Positions 32,249 to 41,318 of a stretch of 64,000 bases of DNA are shown here, piece by piece. Both the position numbers and the translations under genes were made by a program. The notes under the pieces are model-generated. The model was not told where the DNA came from and did not search any database. It worked only from the letters and a program-made list of their open reading frames with translations. The first letter of the stretch is position 1, and each line of letters starts with the position of its first letter. Origin of the DNA: Hyphomicrobium_A sp963726795 (GTDB taxonomy: Bacteria > Pseudomonadota > Alphaproteobacteria > Rhizobiales > Hyphomicrobiaceae); NCBI GenBank assembly GCA_963726795.1, contig CAVSDD010000004.1, forward strand, positions 1,116,001 through 1,180,000, read 5' to 3'.

Positions 32249-33855
32249 GCAAAGAACGGCTGTATCTGTTCGATACCACGCTGCGCGACGGCGCGCAGAC
32301 GACGGGCGTCGATTTCTCGGTCGCCGAGAAGCGCCGCATCGCCGCTGTGCTCGACGATCTCGGCGTCGATTACATCGAGGGCGGCTACCCCGGCGCGAAC
32401 GCGACGGATACGCAGTTCCTGTCGGAATCGCCGAATCTCAAGACCGCGCGCATGACCGCCTTCGGCATGACGAAGCGCCCCGGGCGCTCGGTGTCGAACG
32501 ACCCCGGATTGCAGGCCGTCCTTGCCTCGCGCGCCAACGCGATCTGTCTCGTGTCCAAGGCGTGGGACTATCATGTGCGCGTGGCGCTCGGCATAACGAA
32601 CGAGGAGAACCTCGAGGCGCTCGACCAGTCGGTGAAGGCAATCGTGAAATCTGGACGCGAGGCGCTGATCGATTGCGAGCATTTCTTCGACGGCTACAAG
32701 GGCAACCAGGATTACGCGATTGCCATGGCGCGAACCGCCTTCGATGCGGGGGCGCGCTGGGTGGTGCTGTGCGACACCAACGGCGGGACTCTGCCGCACG
32801 AAGTCGAGGGCATCGTCGGCGCGGTCGCAAAGGTGGTCCCAGGCGCCCAGCTCGGCATCCATACCCACAACGACACCGGCAACGCCGTCGCCAACTCGCT
32901 GCTTGCGGTGCGCGCAGGCTGCCGGCAGATCCAGGGCACCCTCAACGGCATCGGCGAGCGTTGCGGCAACGCGAATTTGACGTCGATCATCCCGACGCTG
33001 CTGTTGAAGGGCGAGTTCGCTAATCATTTCGAGACGAAGGTCACGCCCGAGCGCCTGCGCACGCTGACGCACGCGAGCCGCGTGCTGGACGAGGTGCTGA
33101 ACCGTGCGTCCGACCGGCACGCGCCTTATGTGGGCGAGAGCGCCTTTGCGACCAAGGCGGGCATCCACGCCTCCGCCATCGTCAAGGAGCCGGCAACCTA
33201 CGAGCACGTCGCGCCCGAAAGCGTCGGCAATCAGCGCCACCTGCTCGTCTCCAAGCAGGCCGGCAAGTCGAACATCCTTGCCTCTATCGAGCGCCTCGGT
33301 ATCGCGGTCGAGAAGGATGACCCGCGCGTCGGCGCGCTGCTGGATGAAGTCAAATCGCGCAAATCGGCCGGCTATTCCTACGAGGCGGCGGAAGCGTCCT
33401 TCGAGCTACTCGCGCGCCGCATGCTGGAGCGGGTGCCGCGCTATTTCACGGTCGACAGCTTCCGAGTCATGGTCGAGCAGCGCCACAACGCCCGCGGCAA
33501 GCTTGTCACGGTCTCGGAGGCGACCGTGAAGGTCTACATCAACGGCGATAACGAGCCGCTGTGGTCCGTGGGTGAAGGCAATGGTCCGGTCAACGCGCTC
33601 GATACGGCGCTGCGCAAGGATTTGGGCCGCTATCAGAAGCACATCGAGGGCGTTGAACTCGTCGACTACAAGGTGCGTATCCTCACGGGCGGCACCGAGG
33701 CCGTGACGCGCGTGCTGGTCGAGAGCCACGATACGATGAGCGGCGAACATTGGTTTACGGTCGGCGTGTCGCCCAACATCATCGATGCGAGCTTCGAGGC
33801 TCTGCTCGACTCGATCAACTACAAGCTTATGAAGGACAACGCACAGGCCGCGTAA
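32245..33855 (+). CDS. cimA: (R)-citramalate synthase
   Basis: A 536-residue enzyme of the isopropylmalate/citramalate/homocitrate synthase family. The metal and pyruvate site DTTLRDGAQ is at residues 10-18, the histidines of the TIM barrel are in GIHTHNDTGNAVANS near 208, and NGIGERCGNANLTS follows near 233. The long C-terminal regulatory domain (about 400-536) is the CimA type. CimA condenses pyruvate and acetyl-CoA to citramalate in the threonine-independent isoleucine route. Homocitrate-type activity cannot be excluded. Its start overlaps the stop of a 41-codon ORF that duplicates its own first 14 codons. Confidence 0.88.
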   Translation: MSKERLYLFDTTLRDGAQTTGVDFSVAEKRRIAAVLDDLGVDYIEGGYPGANATDTQFLSESPNLKTARMTAFGMTKRPGRSVSNDPGLQAVLASRANAICLVSKAWDYHVRVALGITNEENLEALDQSVKAIVKSGREALIDCEHFFDGYKGNQDYAIAMARTAFDAGARWVVLCDTNGGTLPHEVEGIVGAVAKVVPGAQLGIHTHNDTGNAVANSLLAVRAGCRQIQGTLNGIGERCGNANLTSIIPTLLLKGEFANHFETKVTPERLRTLTHASRVLDEVLNRASDRHAPYVGESAFATKAGIHASAIVKEPATYEHVAPESVGNQRHLLVSKQAGKSNILASIERLGIAVEKDDPRVGALLDEVKSRKSAGYSYEAAEASFELLARRMLERVPRYFTVDSFRVMVEQRHNARGKLVTVSEATVKVYINGDNEPLWSVGEGNGPVNALDTALRKDLGRYQKHIEGVELVDYKVRILTGGTEAVTRVLVESHDTMSGEHWFTVGVSPNIIDASFEALLDSINYKLMKDNAQAA

Positions 33856-33859
33856 GCGA

Positions 33860-35398
33860 TCAGGCCACGCCGCCCATCAGGCGCTTGACCCACGGCACCA
33901 GCGCCAGCAGCACGAGCGTTGCGAGGCCGACAAACACGGCCTGCTGGAGAAAGAGTATCGCCAGCGCGTGCGGGTCGGTCGCGGTGTAGCCGCCGCCAAG
34001 GATGCCGGCGAGCTTATTGCCCCAGGCGGCAGCCAGGAACCACACGCCGAGAATGAGCCCCACGAGGCGCGTCGGCACCAGCTTGGTCATGAGGCTCAGG
34101 CCGACCGGACTGAGGAAGAGTTCTCCGACCGTCTGCAGGAAGAACAGTCCGACGAGCCACAGCGGACTGATGCGGCCTTCCGCGGTTGCCAGAGCTGCCG
34201 GGACCATCAACAGGAACGACAGCCCGAGGAAAAATAGACCGAGCGTGAACTTCATCGGGCTCGACGGCTGCCGCGATCCAAAGTGCACCCAGGCCCACGC
34301 AAAGAAGGGTGCCAGCAGAATGACGAACAGCGCATTGAACGACAGGATCCAGGCGGAGGGGTATTCGATCCCGGCGACTTCGTTGCGCGTGAGCTGATCG
34401 GCGAACAGCGCGATCGTAATCCCGGCCTGCTCGAAGATCGCCCAGAAGAGCATCGAAGCAATGAAGAGCACGGCGATTGCAGCAAGGCGTCGGCTCTCAA
34501 CGTCGGCGCGCGCGACGAAGAACGCGATCGCCCCCAACGGCACAAGCAGGAATATCGACCGCAGCCACTCAAATCCGGCGCGATCCGACAGGACGGTCAA
34601 CGCCATCACGGCCAATGTTCCGGCGACGACCAGCCCGATCATCCCCAAGTTTGCCGTGCGACGCTCGGGCGGCGCCCCAAACCTCGCCAGGATGCTCGTC
34701 TGCCGGAGAAAGACGAGGAGGGCGATGGTCATCCCGACGCCAGCCGCGCCGAAACCCCAGTGCCAGCTCAACGCCGGATCGAAGCCGTGGCCTGCGAGCC
34801 ATGACTTGAACATATCGCTCTGGGCGAGGAACGCGGTAATCAGCGGGGCAATGAGCGCTCCAATGTTGACGCTCATGTAGAAGATCGAGAAACCAGCGTC
34901 CCGTCGCGGGTCATTTTCCTCGTAGGTGCGCCCGACCATGGCCGAGATGTTGGGCTTGAATAGACCTGTGCCGATCGCGACGAGCGCAAGTCCGGCATAG
35001 AACGCTGTCATGCTGTGGACCGCGAGAGCGTAGTGGCCAAGTGCAATCAATGTGCCTCCGAACAGCACGGAGCGATGCGCGCCGAGATAGCGATCGGCGA
35101 TGAAGCCGCCCGGTATCCCCAGCATATAGACGGCCATCGTGTAGTTGCCGTAGATGCGCGCGGCCTCAACGGTCGAGAGGCCCAACCCGCCGGCGGCGAT
35201 CGGCGCGACGATGAACAGCGCCAGTATCGCGCGCATGCCGTAGTAGGAGAAGCGTTCCCACAGCTCGGTGAAAAACAGGGTCGTGAACGCGCGCGGATAG
35301 GGGACCAGTCCCAAACCAAACCCGAGCTCAGGGTTGGAGCTTCGGTCGGTTAGGTCATCGGGCCGGCGCCCATCATGCTGGTGAGGAGGATCGGACAT
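33860..35398 (-). CDS. POT family proton-dependent oligopeptide transporter
   Basis: A 512-residue inner-membrane peptide:H+ symporter (PTR2/POT, DtpA-like) with about 12-14 membrane segments. The diagnostic E-x-x-E-R-F-x-Y-Y-G motif is present as ELWERFSYYG near residue 45, and the second POT motif appears as GTGLFKPNISAMVG near 143. The first 30 residues are a polar cytoplasmic tail. It imports di- and tripeptides; specificity is not predictable. It converges with cimA, stop to stop within 5 bases. No co-transcribed gene is obvious. Confidence 0.93.
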   Translation of the reverse strand: MSDPPHQHDGRRPDDLTDRSSNPELGFGLGLVPYPRAFTTLFFTELWERFSYYGMRAILALFIVAPIAAGGLGLSTVEAARIYGNYTMAVYMLGIPGGFIADRYLGAHRSVLFGGTLIALGHYALAVHSMTAFYAGLALVAIGTGLFKPNISAMVGRTYEENDPRRDAGFSIFYMSVNIGALIAPLITAFLAQSDMFKSWLAGHGFDPALSWHWGFGAAGVGMTIALLVFLRQTSILARFGAPPERRTANLGMIGLVVAGTLAVMALTVLSDRAGFEWLRSIFLLVPLGAIAFFVARADVESRRLAAIAVLFIASMLFWAIFEQAGITIALFADQLTRNEVAGIEYPSAWILSFNALFVILLAPFFAWAWVHFGSRQPSSPMKFTLGLFFLGLSFLLMVPAALATAEGRISPLWLVGLFFLQTVGELFLSPVGLSLMTKLVPTRLVGLILGVWFLAAAWGNKLAGILGGGYTATDPHALAILFLQQAVFVGLATLVLLALVPWVKRLMGGVA

Positions 35399-35471
35399 CG
35401 CGCCGGGTCATTTGTTGCGCAATGCCGGCGCCGGCGCGAGCGAATTCTGACGCAGGCGCGTTGCTAAGTGG

Positions 35472-37421
35472 TCAGCGCACACGCCGCGCACGCCGCGCAC
35501 GTACGATCGAGCGGTCAATGCGCCCAAGCAGCGGCATCGTCGCCAGGCACTTGCTGCGGCACATTGCCAGCGTCGCCTCCACCTCGGATGTCGGCACTGC
35601 CTCGCTGAAATAGAAGCCCTGCACCTCATCGCAGCCCGCCTGTGTGATGCACATGAAATGGTCGAGCGTCTCGATGCCCTCGGCGACGGAGGCGATGTGC
35701 AGGTTGCGGGCGAGCGCCGCCACGGCGCGCACGATCGCGAGGCAATCGGCGCGTTCGGGCATTCCCCGCACGAAGCTGCGGTCGATCTTGATCTTGTTGA
35801 AGGGGAAATTCTGCAGGTAGCTCAGGGACGCGAACGCCGTGCCGAAGTCGTCGAGCGCGACCTGCACGCCGAGCTCTTGCATCCGTCCCAGGATCGCCTG
35901 CGTGTTTGGAACATCACGCAGAAGCACGGTCTCGGTGACCTCGATCTCCAGCCGGCGCGGATCGAGCCCCGAGAGTTGCAAGGCGCGCTCCGTTGCCGCT
36001 ACGAGGCGGCTGCCCTCGAACTGCACCGAGGACAGATTGACGGTGACCTTGGTGGGCTCAGCCCAGCTGGCCGCGTCCCGGCATGCCCGTTCCAGTGCCC
36101 ACTCGCCGATGGGAACTATGAGGCCGGTTTGTTCGGCAATGGGAATGAACTCAGTCGGCCCAATGAGGCCGCGGCTGGGGTGATTCCAGCGCATCAGCGC
36201 CTCAAAGCTCGTCACCGAGCGCGATTTGAGGTTTATGATCGGCTGGTAGTGCAGCGCGAGCTCGCCCCGGTCGAGCGCGTATCTGAGATCGGCCTCGAGC
36301 CTTTGACGCTCCCTGATCTTTTGGTCCTCTTCGGGCTCGAAGAAGGCTAGGCCATTGCCGCCGCGCGATTTGCTTTTGTGTAGCGCTACCGCGGCGTTTT
36401 TCAAAAGGTCGTCGGCCGTCGTGCCGTTCTTGGGCGCCAGTGCGATGCCAAGGGCACCATGGACGTGCAACTTCTGACCCCTTACCTCGTGCGGCTGCTC
36501 GACGGCGCGCAATAGCCTTGCGGCGAGGCGCTCGGCATCGCTGTCGCGAAGCGCGTTTCGCTGCAGGACGGCAAACTCATCGCCGCCGAGGCGCCCCAGC
36601 AGATCGGGCGCGCGCACCGTTGCACGCAGCCTTCCCGCTACGCTGCGCAACAGCTCGTCGCCAATGGGATGGCCGTGGCCGTCATTGATCGATTTGAACT
36701 TGTCGAGGTCGACCAAGTGGAGCGCGATGATCTCGCCTGGTTTCCGCTTCTCCAGTGCGCGCGTCAGCTGCTCGCGGAAGTGAACCCGATTGGCGACCTC
36801 CGTTAGCCCGTCGTGGAGCGCCAGCCAGGCGATTTTCTGCTCCGCACGTCGCTTCTCGGTGATGTCCTCCTGCAGGTCGACGAACCCGCCGCCGGCAAGC
36901 GGCTGATTGGACACCTGAATGATGCGTCCATCGCGCAGCTCCTGAGAGTAGGAGAAGGTCTTGCCGAGCGCCAGCTGGGCGGTGTGGCGCGCGATCCATT
37001 GACGCTGGTTCTCGGTAGCCTGCTCGCACTCGCGTCCCGTTTGGTGACGTACGTGATATTGCACGATCTCGGAGAGCGGCGTTCCTGGGCGGGTGAGCTC
37101 CTCGGGAAGCTCGTAAATGTCGCGATACATCTTGTTGCAGACGATCAGTCGCTGCTCGGCGTCGAACATCGACAGCCCGCGCGCCATGTTATCGAGCGCG
37201 ATCTCAAACCAGCCACTGAGCTGCTCGATCTCGTGCTTCTGACTGTCATTTCCCCCTGTGCCGAGACTGAGCGTCGACAACGCTCGGGCCAGATCGGTCC
37301 GCACGGCCAGATCGCGCGCCTCATCGCGGGCTCCGTCGGGCGTCGAGCGCGCGCCGGGCTTGCCCGCTGCCGCGGATGTCGGATCCCCGCGCATCGTTAT
37401 CGGTTTTGCCGGGGATTTCAC
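35472..37421 (-). CDS. PAS-GGDEF-EAL cyclic-di-GMP enzyme
   Basis: A 649-residue protein with no membrane segment. A PAS-like sensor domain (PAS_7 type, WFEIALDNMARGLSMFD) spans about residues 70-190, then a diguanylate cyclase domain with intact GGDEF at 279-283 and an inhibitory I-site R270-A-P-D273 exactly five residues before it, then an EAL phosphodiesterase domain with EAL at 408-410 and the conserved ETE, DDFG, K and EGIE segments. Both activities therefore look possible, and c-di-GMP feedback on synthesis is expected. The C-terminus is a short Arg-rich tail encoded by a 10-bp GC repeat. Confidence 0.93.
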   Translation of the reverse strand: MKSPAKPITMRGDPTSAAAGKPGARSTPDGARDEARDLAVRTDLARALSTLSLGTGGNDSQKHEIEQLSGWFEIALDNMARGLSMFDAEQRLIVCNKMYRDIYELPEELTRPGTPLSEIVQYHVRHQTGRECEQATENQRQWIARHTAQLALGKTFSYSQELRDGRIIQVSNQPLAGGGFVDLQEDITEKRRAEQKIAWLALHDGLTEVANRVHFREQLTRALEKRKPGEIIALHLVDLDKFKSINDGHGHPIGDELLRSVAGRLRATVRAPDLLGRLGGDEFAVLQRNALRDSDAERLAARLLRAVEQPHEVRGQKLHVHGALGIALAPKNGTTADDLLKNAAVALHKSKSRGGNGLAFFEPEEDQKIRERQRLEADLRYALDRGELALHYQPIINLKSRSVTSFEALMRWNHPSRGLIGPTEFIPIAEQTGLIVPIGEWALERACRDAASWAEPTKVTVNLSSVQFEGSRLVAATERALQLSGLDPRRLEIEVTETVLLRDVPNTQAILGRMQELGVQVALDDFGTAFASLSYLQNFPFNKIKIDRSFVRGMPERADCLAIVRAVAALARNLHIASVAEGIETLDHFMCITQAGCDEVQGFYFSEAVPTSEVEATLAMCRSKCLATMPLLGRIDRSIVRARRARRVR

Positions 37422-37529
37422 AAAATTGACCCTCGCTGCCTCTTATCCGGGCTGACTAGAGGGCGATTGGTAACGAGCGTCTTAAATTGTACGCATACCG
37501 GTAAGGGTTCGTATTAGGTCGTTAACGGA

Positions 37530-38516
37530 CTATTGTTCGCGCGTTTTATCTTGGCGCGCGAGCAATTCGCGTGCCGCATCATCGGGGCCGAGATTGCCGG
37601 CCAGCACTTTGTCGGCGAGCGCATCCAAGGCTTGCCCGCCACCTTCGCGCACCCGTGCGGCAATAAGGTCGGCTGCGGCCCTGGCAATCAGATAACGCGC
37701 GCGCCGGCGCCGCCGCACGAGCGGACCATCCGCCTGGTTCTTGCGGCCGGCTTCCGCAATAGCGGCAACGAGCTCGGGCACCCCTTCGCCGGTGGTGGCT
37801 GTGGTCTTGAGGACGGGGACGTGCCCGGAACGATGCGCGCGCATGGAGAGCGCACTGATCAGCTGCTGCAGCGTGATCTCCGCGCCCTGCCGGTCGCCCT
37901 TGTTGACGACCATGATGTCGGCGATCTCGAGCAGCCCCGATTTCATCGCCTGTATGTCGTCGCCGAGCCCGGGCGCCGACATTACGATGCGAACGTCGGC
38001 GACCTCGGCCACGTCAATCTCGCTCTGCCCGGTGCCGACGGTCTCGAGAATGATGAGATCGCGGCCGGCAGCATCCAGTGCATCGATCACGCGGACGGCA
38101 GCCGGCGACAGGCCTCCCAGATAGCCGCGGCTCGCCAGCGAGCGCACGAACACGCCGTCATCGTCGAGTGCCGACGTCATGCGAACGCGATCGCCGAGGA
38201 TGGCTCCGCCAGAAACGGGGCTCGACGGGTCGACGGCTATGACGCCTATGGTCGACCCTTGCGCGCGAACGTGCTCGATCACCGAATTGACCAAGGTCGA
38301 CTTGCCGGCGCCGGGCGGCCCGGTGAAACCCACGACCAGGGCGCGGCCGAGATAGGGCTGCATCGCCTGGAGCAACAAGGGCGCCGCGGCCGACATTCGC
38401 TCAAGCTCGGTGATCGCGGTGGCTATTGCACGGCGCTCACCCTTACGCATGCGCTCGATCAGCGCGCCTGCGTCCTCGGCATCAACTGCCGCTCTCCTGG
38501 TCTTATGCTCGGTCAT
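37530..38516 (-). CDS. meaB: methylmalonyl-CoA mutase-associated GTPase MeaB
   Basis: A 328-residue G3E-family GTPase that loads and protects the B12 cofactor of methylmalonyl-CoA (or ethylmalonyl-CoA) mutase. The Walker A motif GPPGAGKST is at residues 66-74, the switch/metal segment VDPSSPVSGGAILGDR near 95, the Walker B-like ETVGTGQSE near 154, and the guanine motif NKGD near 203. No mutase gene is in the window, so it acts in trans. I choose ATG at 38516; a frame start 36 bases further upstream gives a non-homologous tail. Confidence 0.92.
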   Translation of the reverse strand: MTEHKTRRAAVDAEDAGALIERMRKGERRAIATAITELERMSAAAPLLLQAMQPYLGRALVVGFTGPPGAGKSTLVNSVIEHVRAQGSTIGVIAVDPSSPVSGGAILGDRVRMTSALDDDGVFVRSLASRGYLGGLSPAAVRVIDALDAAGRDLIILETVGTGQSEIDVAEVADVRIVMSAPGLGDDIQAMKSGLLEIADIMVVNKGDRQGAEITLQQLISALSMRAHRSGHVPVLKTTATTGEGVPELVAAIAEAGRKNQADGPLVRRRRRARYLIARAAADLIAARVREGGGQALDALADKVLAGNLGPDDAARELLARQDKTREQ

Positions 38517-38587
38517 GGGCGGCTGATACGCGCAAATGGCAACGCGGCGCAAGCGGGGCGCGTTGCGTCATCCTCAAAGCTCTTTCG

Positions 38588-39571
38588 TCAGAACCACACT
38601 CCGGGCCACCTGTAGCGCGGTCGCATGGCGATGGGTCCGACGCCGACCAACGATATGCGCGGGCCTTCCTCGATGTCCAGCGGCGGCATGGGCGGCGTCT
38701 GCAAGGCGTTGAGTTGCGCGATGCGCGCCGCGGCCGGGGGGGGGCAACGCAGCATCGAGAGCTGCGGCACCTTGCGTGCGGGCACCGGCGGCAGCAGGTC
38801 GTCCGCGACGTTGCCGGTCGATGGATCGAAACGCGAGATGGCCGATGCAACGCCCAGTGCATCACCGATCATCAAGGCGGCAGCGCGATCGGCGGTAAAT
38901 TCGCGCTCGCGCGGTAGCCAGAGTTGCAGCAGGTTCAGCAGCAGCGGCGTCAGCAGAAAGAGGCCCACTGTCAGCCACGAGACGAGCTCCTCGCCCGATA
39001 TCAGCCGCCACAGATTGATCACGCCGAGCGCCAGCCCGACATAATAAACCGCCTGCGCGGCGCGCGTGACCCAGTCCGCGATGCTGAGCACGTAGAGATC
39101 GCCAAATCCGACATGACTCACTTCGCGCGCCAGCACGGCCGCGATCTCGCGCATGGTGAGCTGGCGGAGCAGTCCCTCGGTGACGGCGATGGCCGAGCGG
39201 TTGATGGTGCCGAGCGAGAAGGCCCCCAGCATGAAGCTCGGCACGACGTAGAGGTCGGGCGCGCGCGTCAACGCCGCCCGCTGCGCCAGCTCGCCGACGA
39301 GGGCGTTGACCTGCTTCAAGCTCGCGGGATCGTGCGGCCGTGCTCCGTAGAGGCGCACGACCAGTCCCGGAGGGAGCTGCACGGCCAGGCCGAAGATCGC
39401 CGCCGCCGCCACCACCGCGACGACAAAGGAGAAAACGCCGAGCTCCGGCCAAAGGCCGAGCGTCAGGAGCGCCGCGAACGCAGCCAGCAGCACCCCCGCC
39501 TGGACGGCGTTGGTGCTCGCGTTGATGCGGGGCAGGCTTATGCCGAGGTTACGATCTGTTTCTAAAGACAT
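38588..39571 (-). CDS. M48 (HtpX-like) membrane peptidase homologue with degenerate zinc motif
   Basis: A 327-residue membrane protein of the M48 metallopeptidase family. Two hydrophobic segments lie at about 24-65, with two more near 168-215. The zinc motif that should read H-E-x-x-H is R149-E-V-S-H153 (VLAREVSHVGFGD): the first metal-binding histidine is arginine, one base away from His (CGC for CAC, codon at 39127-39125). The glutamate ligand in REREFTADRAAAL near 226 is kept. The protein is therefore probably not a working protease, or is a pseudo-enzyme; a sequence error at that base is possible. It overlaps no neighbour and is divergent from the DUF5993-dsbB pair. Confidence 0.82.
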   Translation of the reverse strand: MSLETDRNLGISLPRINASTNAVQAGVLLAAFAALLTLGLWPELGVFSFVVAVVAAAAIFGLAVQLPPGLVVRLYGARPHDPASLKQVNALVGELAQRAALTRAPDLYVVPSFMLGAFSLGTINRSAIAVTEGLLRQLTMREIAAVLAREVSHVGFGDLYVLSIADWVTRAAQAVYYVGLALGVINLWRLISGEELVSWLTVGLFLLTPLLLNLLQLWLPREREFTADRAAALMIGDALGVASAISRFDPSTGNVADDLLPPVPARKVPQLSMLRCPPPAAARIAQLNALQTPPMPPLDIEEGPRISLVGVGPIAMRPRYRWPGVWF

Positions 39572-39607
39572 GCTAGCGTTCTGTGGCCAGCCGGGCGGAG
39601 GCGTCGC

Positions 39608-39766
39608 ATGGAATTCTCTGTCGTGTTTCTTGTCTTCGCAGCGAGCCTATGGGTCGCTTGGAAGCGCGAGGGGCGCAAGGCAATTCTGCTGTTCTCGGCG
39701 GGAATGACGCTCACCGCGGCTCTCTATCTCCACCACGCCACCGACCCGCTGCCGCTCTCGTTCTAG
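39608..39766 (+). CDS. DUF5993 family small membrane protein
   Basis: A 52-residue protein (MEFSVVFLVFAASLWVAW, then a second hydrophobic segment AILLFSAGMTLTAALYL, ending LHHATDPLPLSF) with two predicted membrane helices. Small proteins of this type sit next to dsbB-like genes in many proteobacteria and are known as DUF5993; their role is presumed to be in the same disulfide exchange system. GGAGG lies six bases before the ATG. The dsbB-type gene begins 8 bases after its stop, so translation is probably coupled. Confidence 0.78.
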   Translation: MEFSVVFLVFAASLWVAWKREGRKAILLFSAGMTLTAALYLHHATDPLPLSF

Positions 39767-39774
39767 GCGATGGC

Positions 39775-40324
39775 ATGCCCATGAGCCCGATCGTTCTCCA
39801 AAGGCTGAACGCACTCGCTCTCTACGCTATCGGCTTTGCGCTGCTGGCGGCGTTCTACTTCCAGATTGCGTTAAACGAGCTGCCGTGTCCGCTTTGCCTG
39901 CTGCAGCGCCTGGGGCTCGTTGCGTTGGGCATCGGACCGGTGCTGGCGCTGCGGCTCGGACCGCGCCCGATTCACTACGGCGTGACGCTGCTCGCCGCGT
40001 TGCTGGGTGCGGCGATAGCTTCGCGCCAGGTCATGCAGCACATCATGCCGGGCGACCCGCTCGACCATGCTGGGATATCACTTCTACACGTGGGCGTTCG
40101 CGTGCTTCGCCGCCGCCATCCTGGCGATCGCCGTGCTGCTCCTGTTCGACCAGGTTTTTACGCAGCCGCCGACCACGCCCCAGCTCGGCCTATTTGAAAC
40201 GGGCGCGATCGGGCTACTCATCGCGCTCTGCATTCTCAACGCGGTGAGCGCGGTGCTGCAATGCGGGTTTTACGGCTGCCCGGCGGATCCGGAGCGCTAC
40301 GAGCTATTGCAGCTGCTGCACTAG
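39775..40324 (+). pseudogene. dsbB: disulfide bond formation protein B (DsbB), frameshifted
   Basis: An inner-membrane quinone-linked oxidoreductase that would reoxidise a DsbA-like thiol oxidase. The first half reads normally from ATG 39775: helix 1, then the redox pair C-P-L-C in NELPCPLCLLQRLG, helices 2 and 3, and QVMQHIMPGDP. Then, within about 40046-40066, the frame shifts by +1 and the remaining LGYHFYTWAFACFAAAILAI and VLQCGFYGCPAD continue in the next frame to a TAG at 40322-40324. The frame-corrected length of about 183 residues fits the family. It is either a true pseudogene or a sequence error. It follows the DUF5993 gene directly. Confidence 0.8.
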
Positions 40325-40344
40325 GTTCCGGCCGGAGTGCCGAA

Positions 40345-40974
40345 TCAGAACTTGGCGAGCACTGCGTCGTCTTCGCGTTTGGTGCCCGGCGTCAGCGAGG
40401 AGAGTACCGCCGGCACGATCTTCTTGGCGTCGTCGACCACGGTAAAGTTGAGATCGAGGCCGGGGCGGATGAACGCATCCTCCTTCATGTGCGCCAGCAG
40501 GCGCAGGAAGGGGTTCCAGAAGCCTTCGATGTTGGCGACCACGACGGGCTTGCTGTGGCGGCCGAGCTGAACCCAGGTCAGCTGCTCGACAAGCTCCTCC
40601 AGCGTGCCGACGCCGCCGGGAAGCGCGACGAACGCATCGGAGCGCTCGAACATCAGCCGCTTGCGCTCGTGCATGTCCTCGGTGACGATCAGGTCATCGG
40701 CATCGCGCAGCATCTGTTCTTTCTCGGTGAGAAAGCCCGGGATGATGCCAGTGACGCGGCCGCCGCCCTCGAGCGTGGCGCGCGCCACCTCGCCCATCAG
40801 ACCAAGGCTGCCGCCGCCATACACGAGCCCAATTCCATTTGCTGCCAGTTGCGCTCCGAGCGTGCGCGCGGCGACGGCGTAGGCGGGGTTCTGCCCCAAG
40901 CCCGAGCCGCAGTAGACGCAAATGTTGCGCCCCGCGTCGGCGATGTGTTTCCCGTTCATGCGTTTCTTATTCAT
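40345..40974 (-). CDS. LOG family protein (TIGR00730), cytokinin riboside monophosphate phosphoribohydrolase-like
   Basis: A 209-residue Rossmann-fold protein of the LOG (Lonely guy) group. It has the catalytic P-G-G-x-G-T-x-x-E motif in ALPGGVGTLEELVE near residue 117, and GGGSLGLMG near 53. Family members hydrolyse nucleoside 5'-monophosphates to base and ribose 5-phosphate, including cytokinin precursors and, in other bacteria, AMP or purine nucleotides. It is soluble. ATG at 40974; a second in-frame ATG 15 bases in (40959) is possible. It converges with the dsbB gene. Confidence 0.9.
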   Translation of the reverse strand: MNKKRMNGKHIADAGRNICVYCGSGLGQNPAYAVAARTLGAQLAANGIGLVYGGGSLGLMGEVARATLEGGGRVTGIIPGFLTEKEQMLRDADDLIVTEDMHERKRLMFERSDAFVALPGGVGTLEELVEQLTWVQLGRHSKPVVVANIEGFWNPFLRLLAHMKEDAFIRPGLDLNFTVVDDAKKIVPAVLSSLTPGTKREDDAVLAKF

Positions 40975-41318
40975 TCGAGTACGTTCCGTTCCTTGTTGTC
41001 GTCGCCCCGATTTTGGGGCGGTAGGCTTATATGGTGACTGTCGCGCTTGGGTTACACGTCAATCGATCGTAAGACCCGCTGAAGCTCTAAATTGGGCAGG
41101 TTTTTCCTGCGGCTCGCCGTACGCCGAGCCCGTGCGGCGGAGCATGGCCGGCGCGGGACGCCACCGCCGTTATCCGCTTTTTCAATGGCCGATTGGCGGA
41201 GCCGCGAGACTTGTGCTTAATCTCCCCAGTGGGGTTAGACCGCGGTCTTAGACGCTTGTCATAAACGCTGGGAATCGCAGCCGATCGGCGCGCGGTGACT
41301 GGGGGGAGTCGATACGTA
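40975..41318. other. 344-bp divergent upstream region, no gene seen
   Basis: This gap between the LOG gene and the repeat-protein gene should contain both promoters. Small hairpins are visible (GGCTCG/CGAGCC near 41112 and CCCC-AGT-GGGG near 41225), but none has a T-run. I see no coding frame with a ribosome site and no EcfG motif. Confidence 0.4.
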
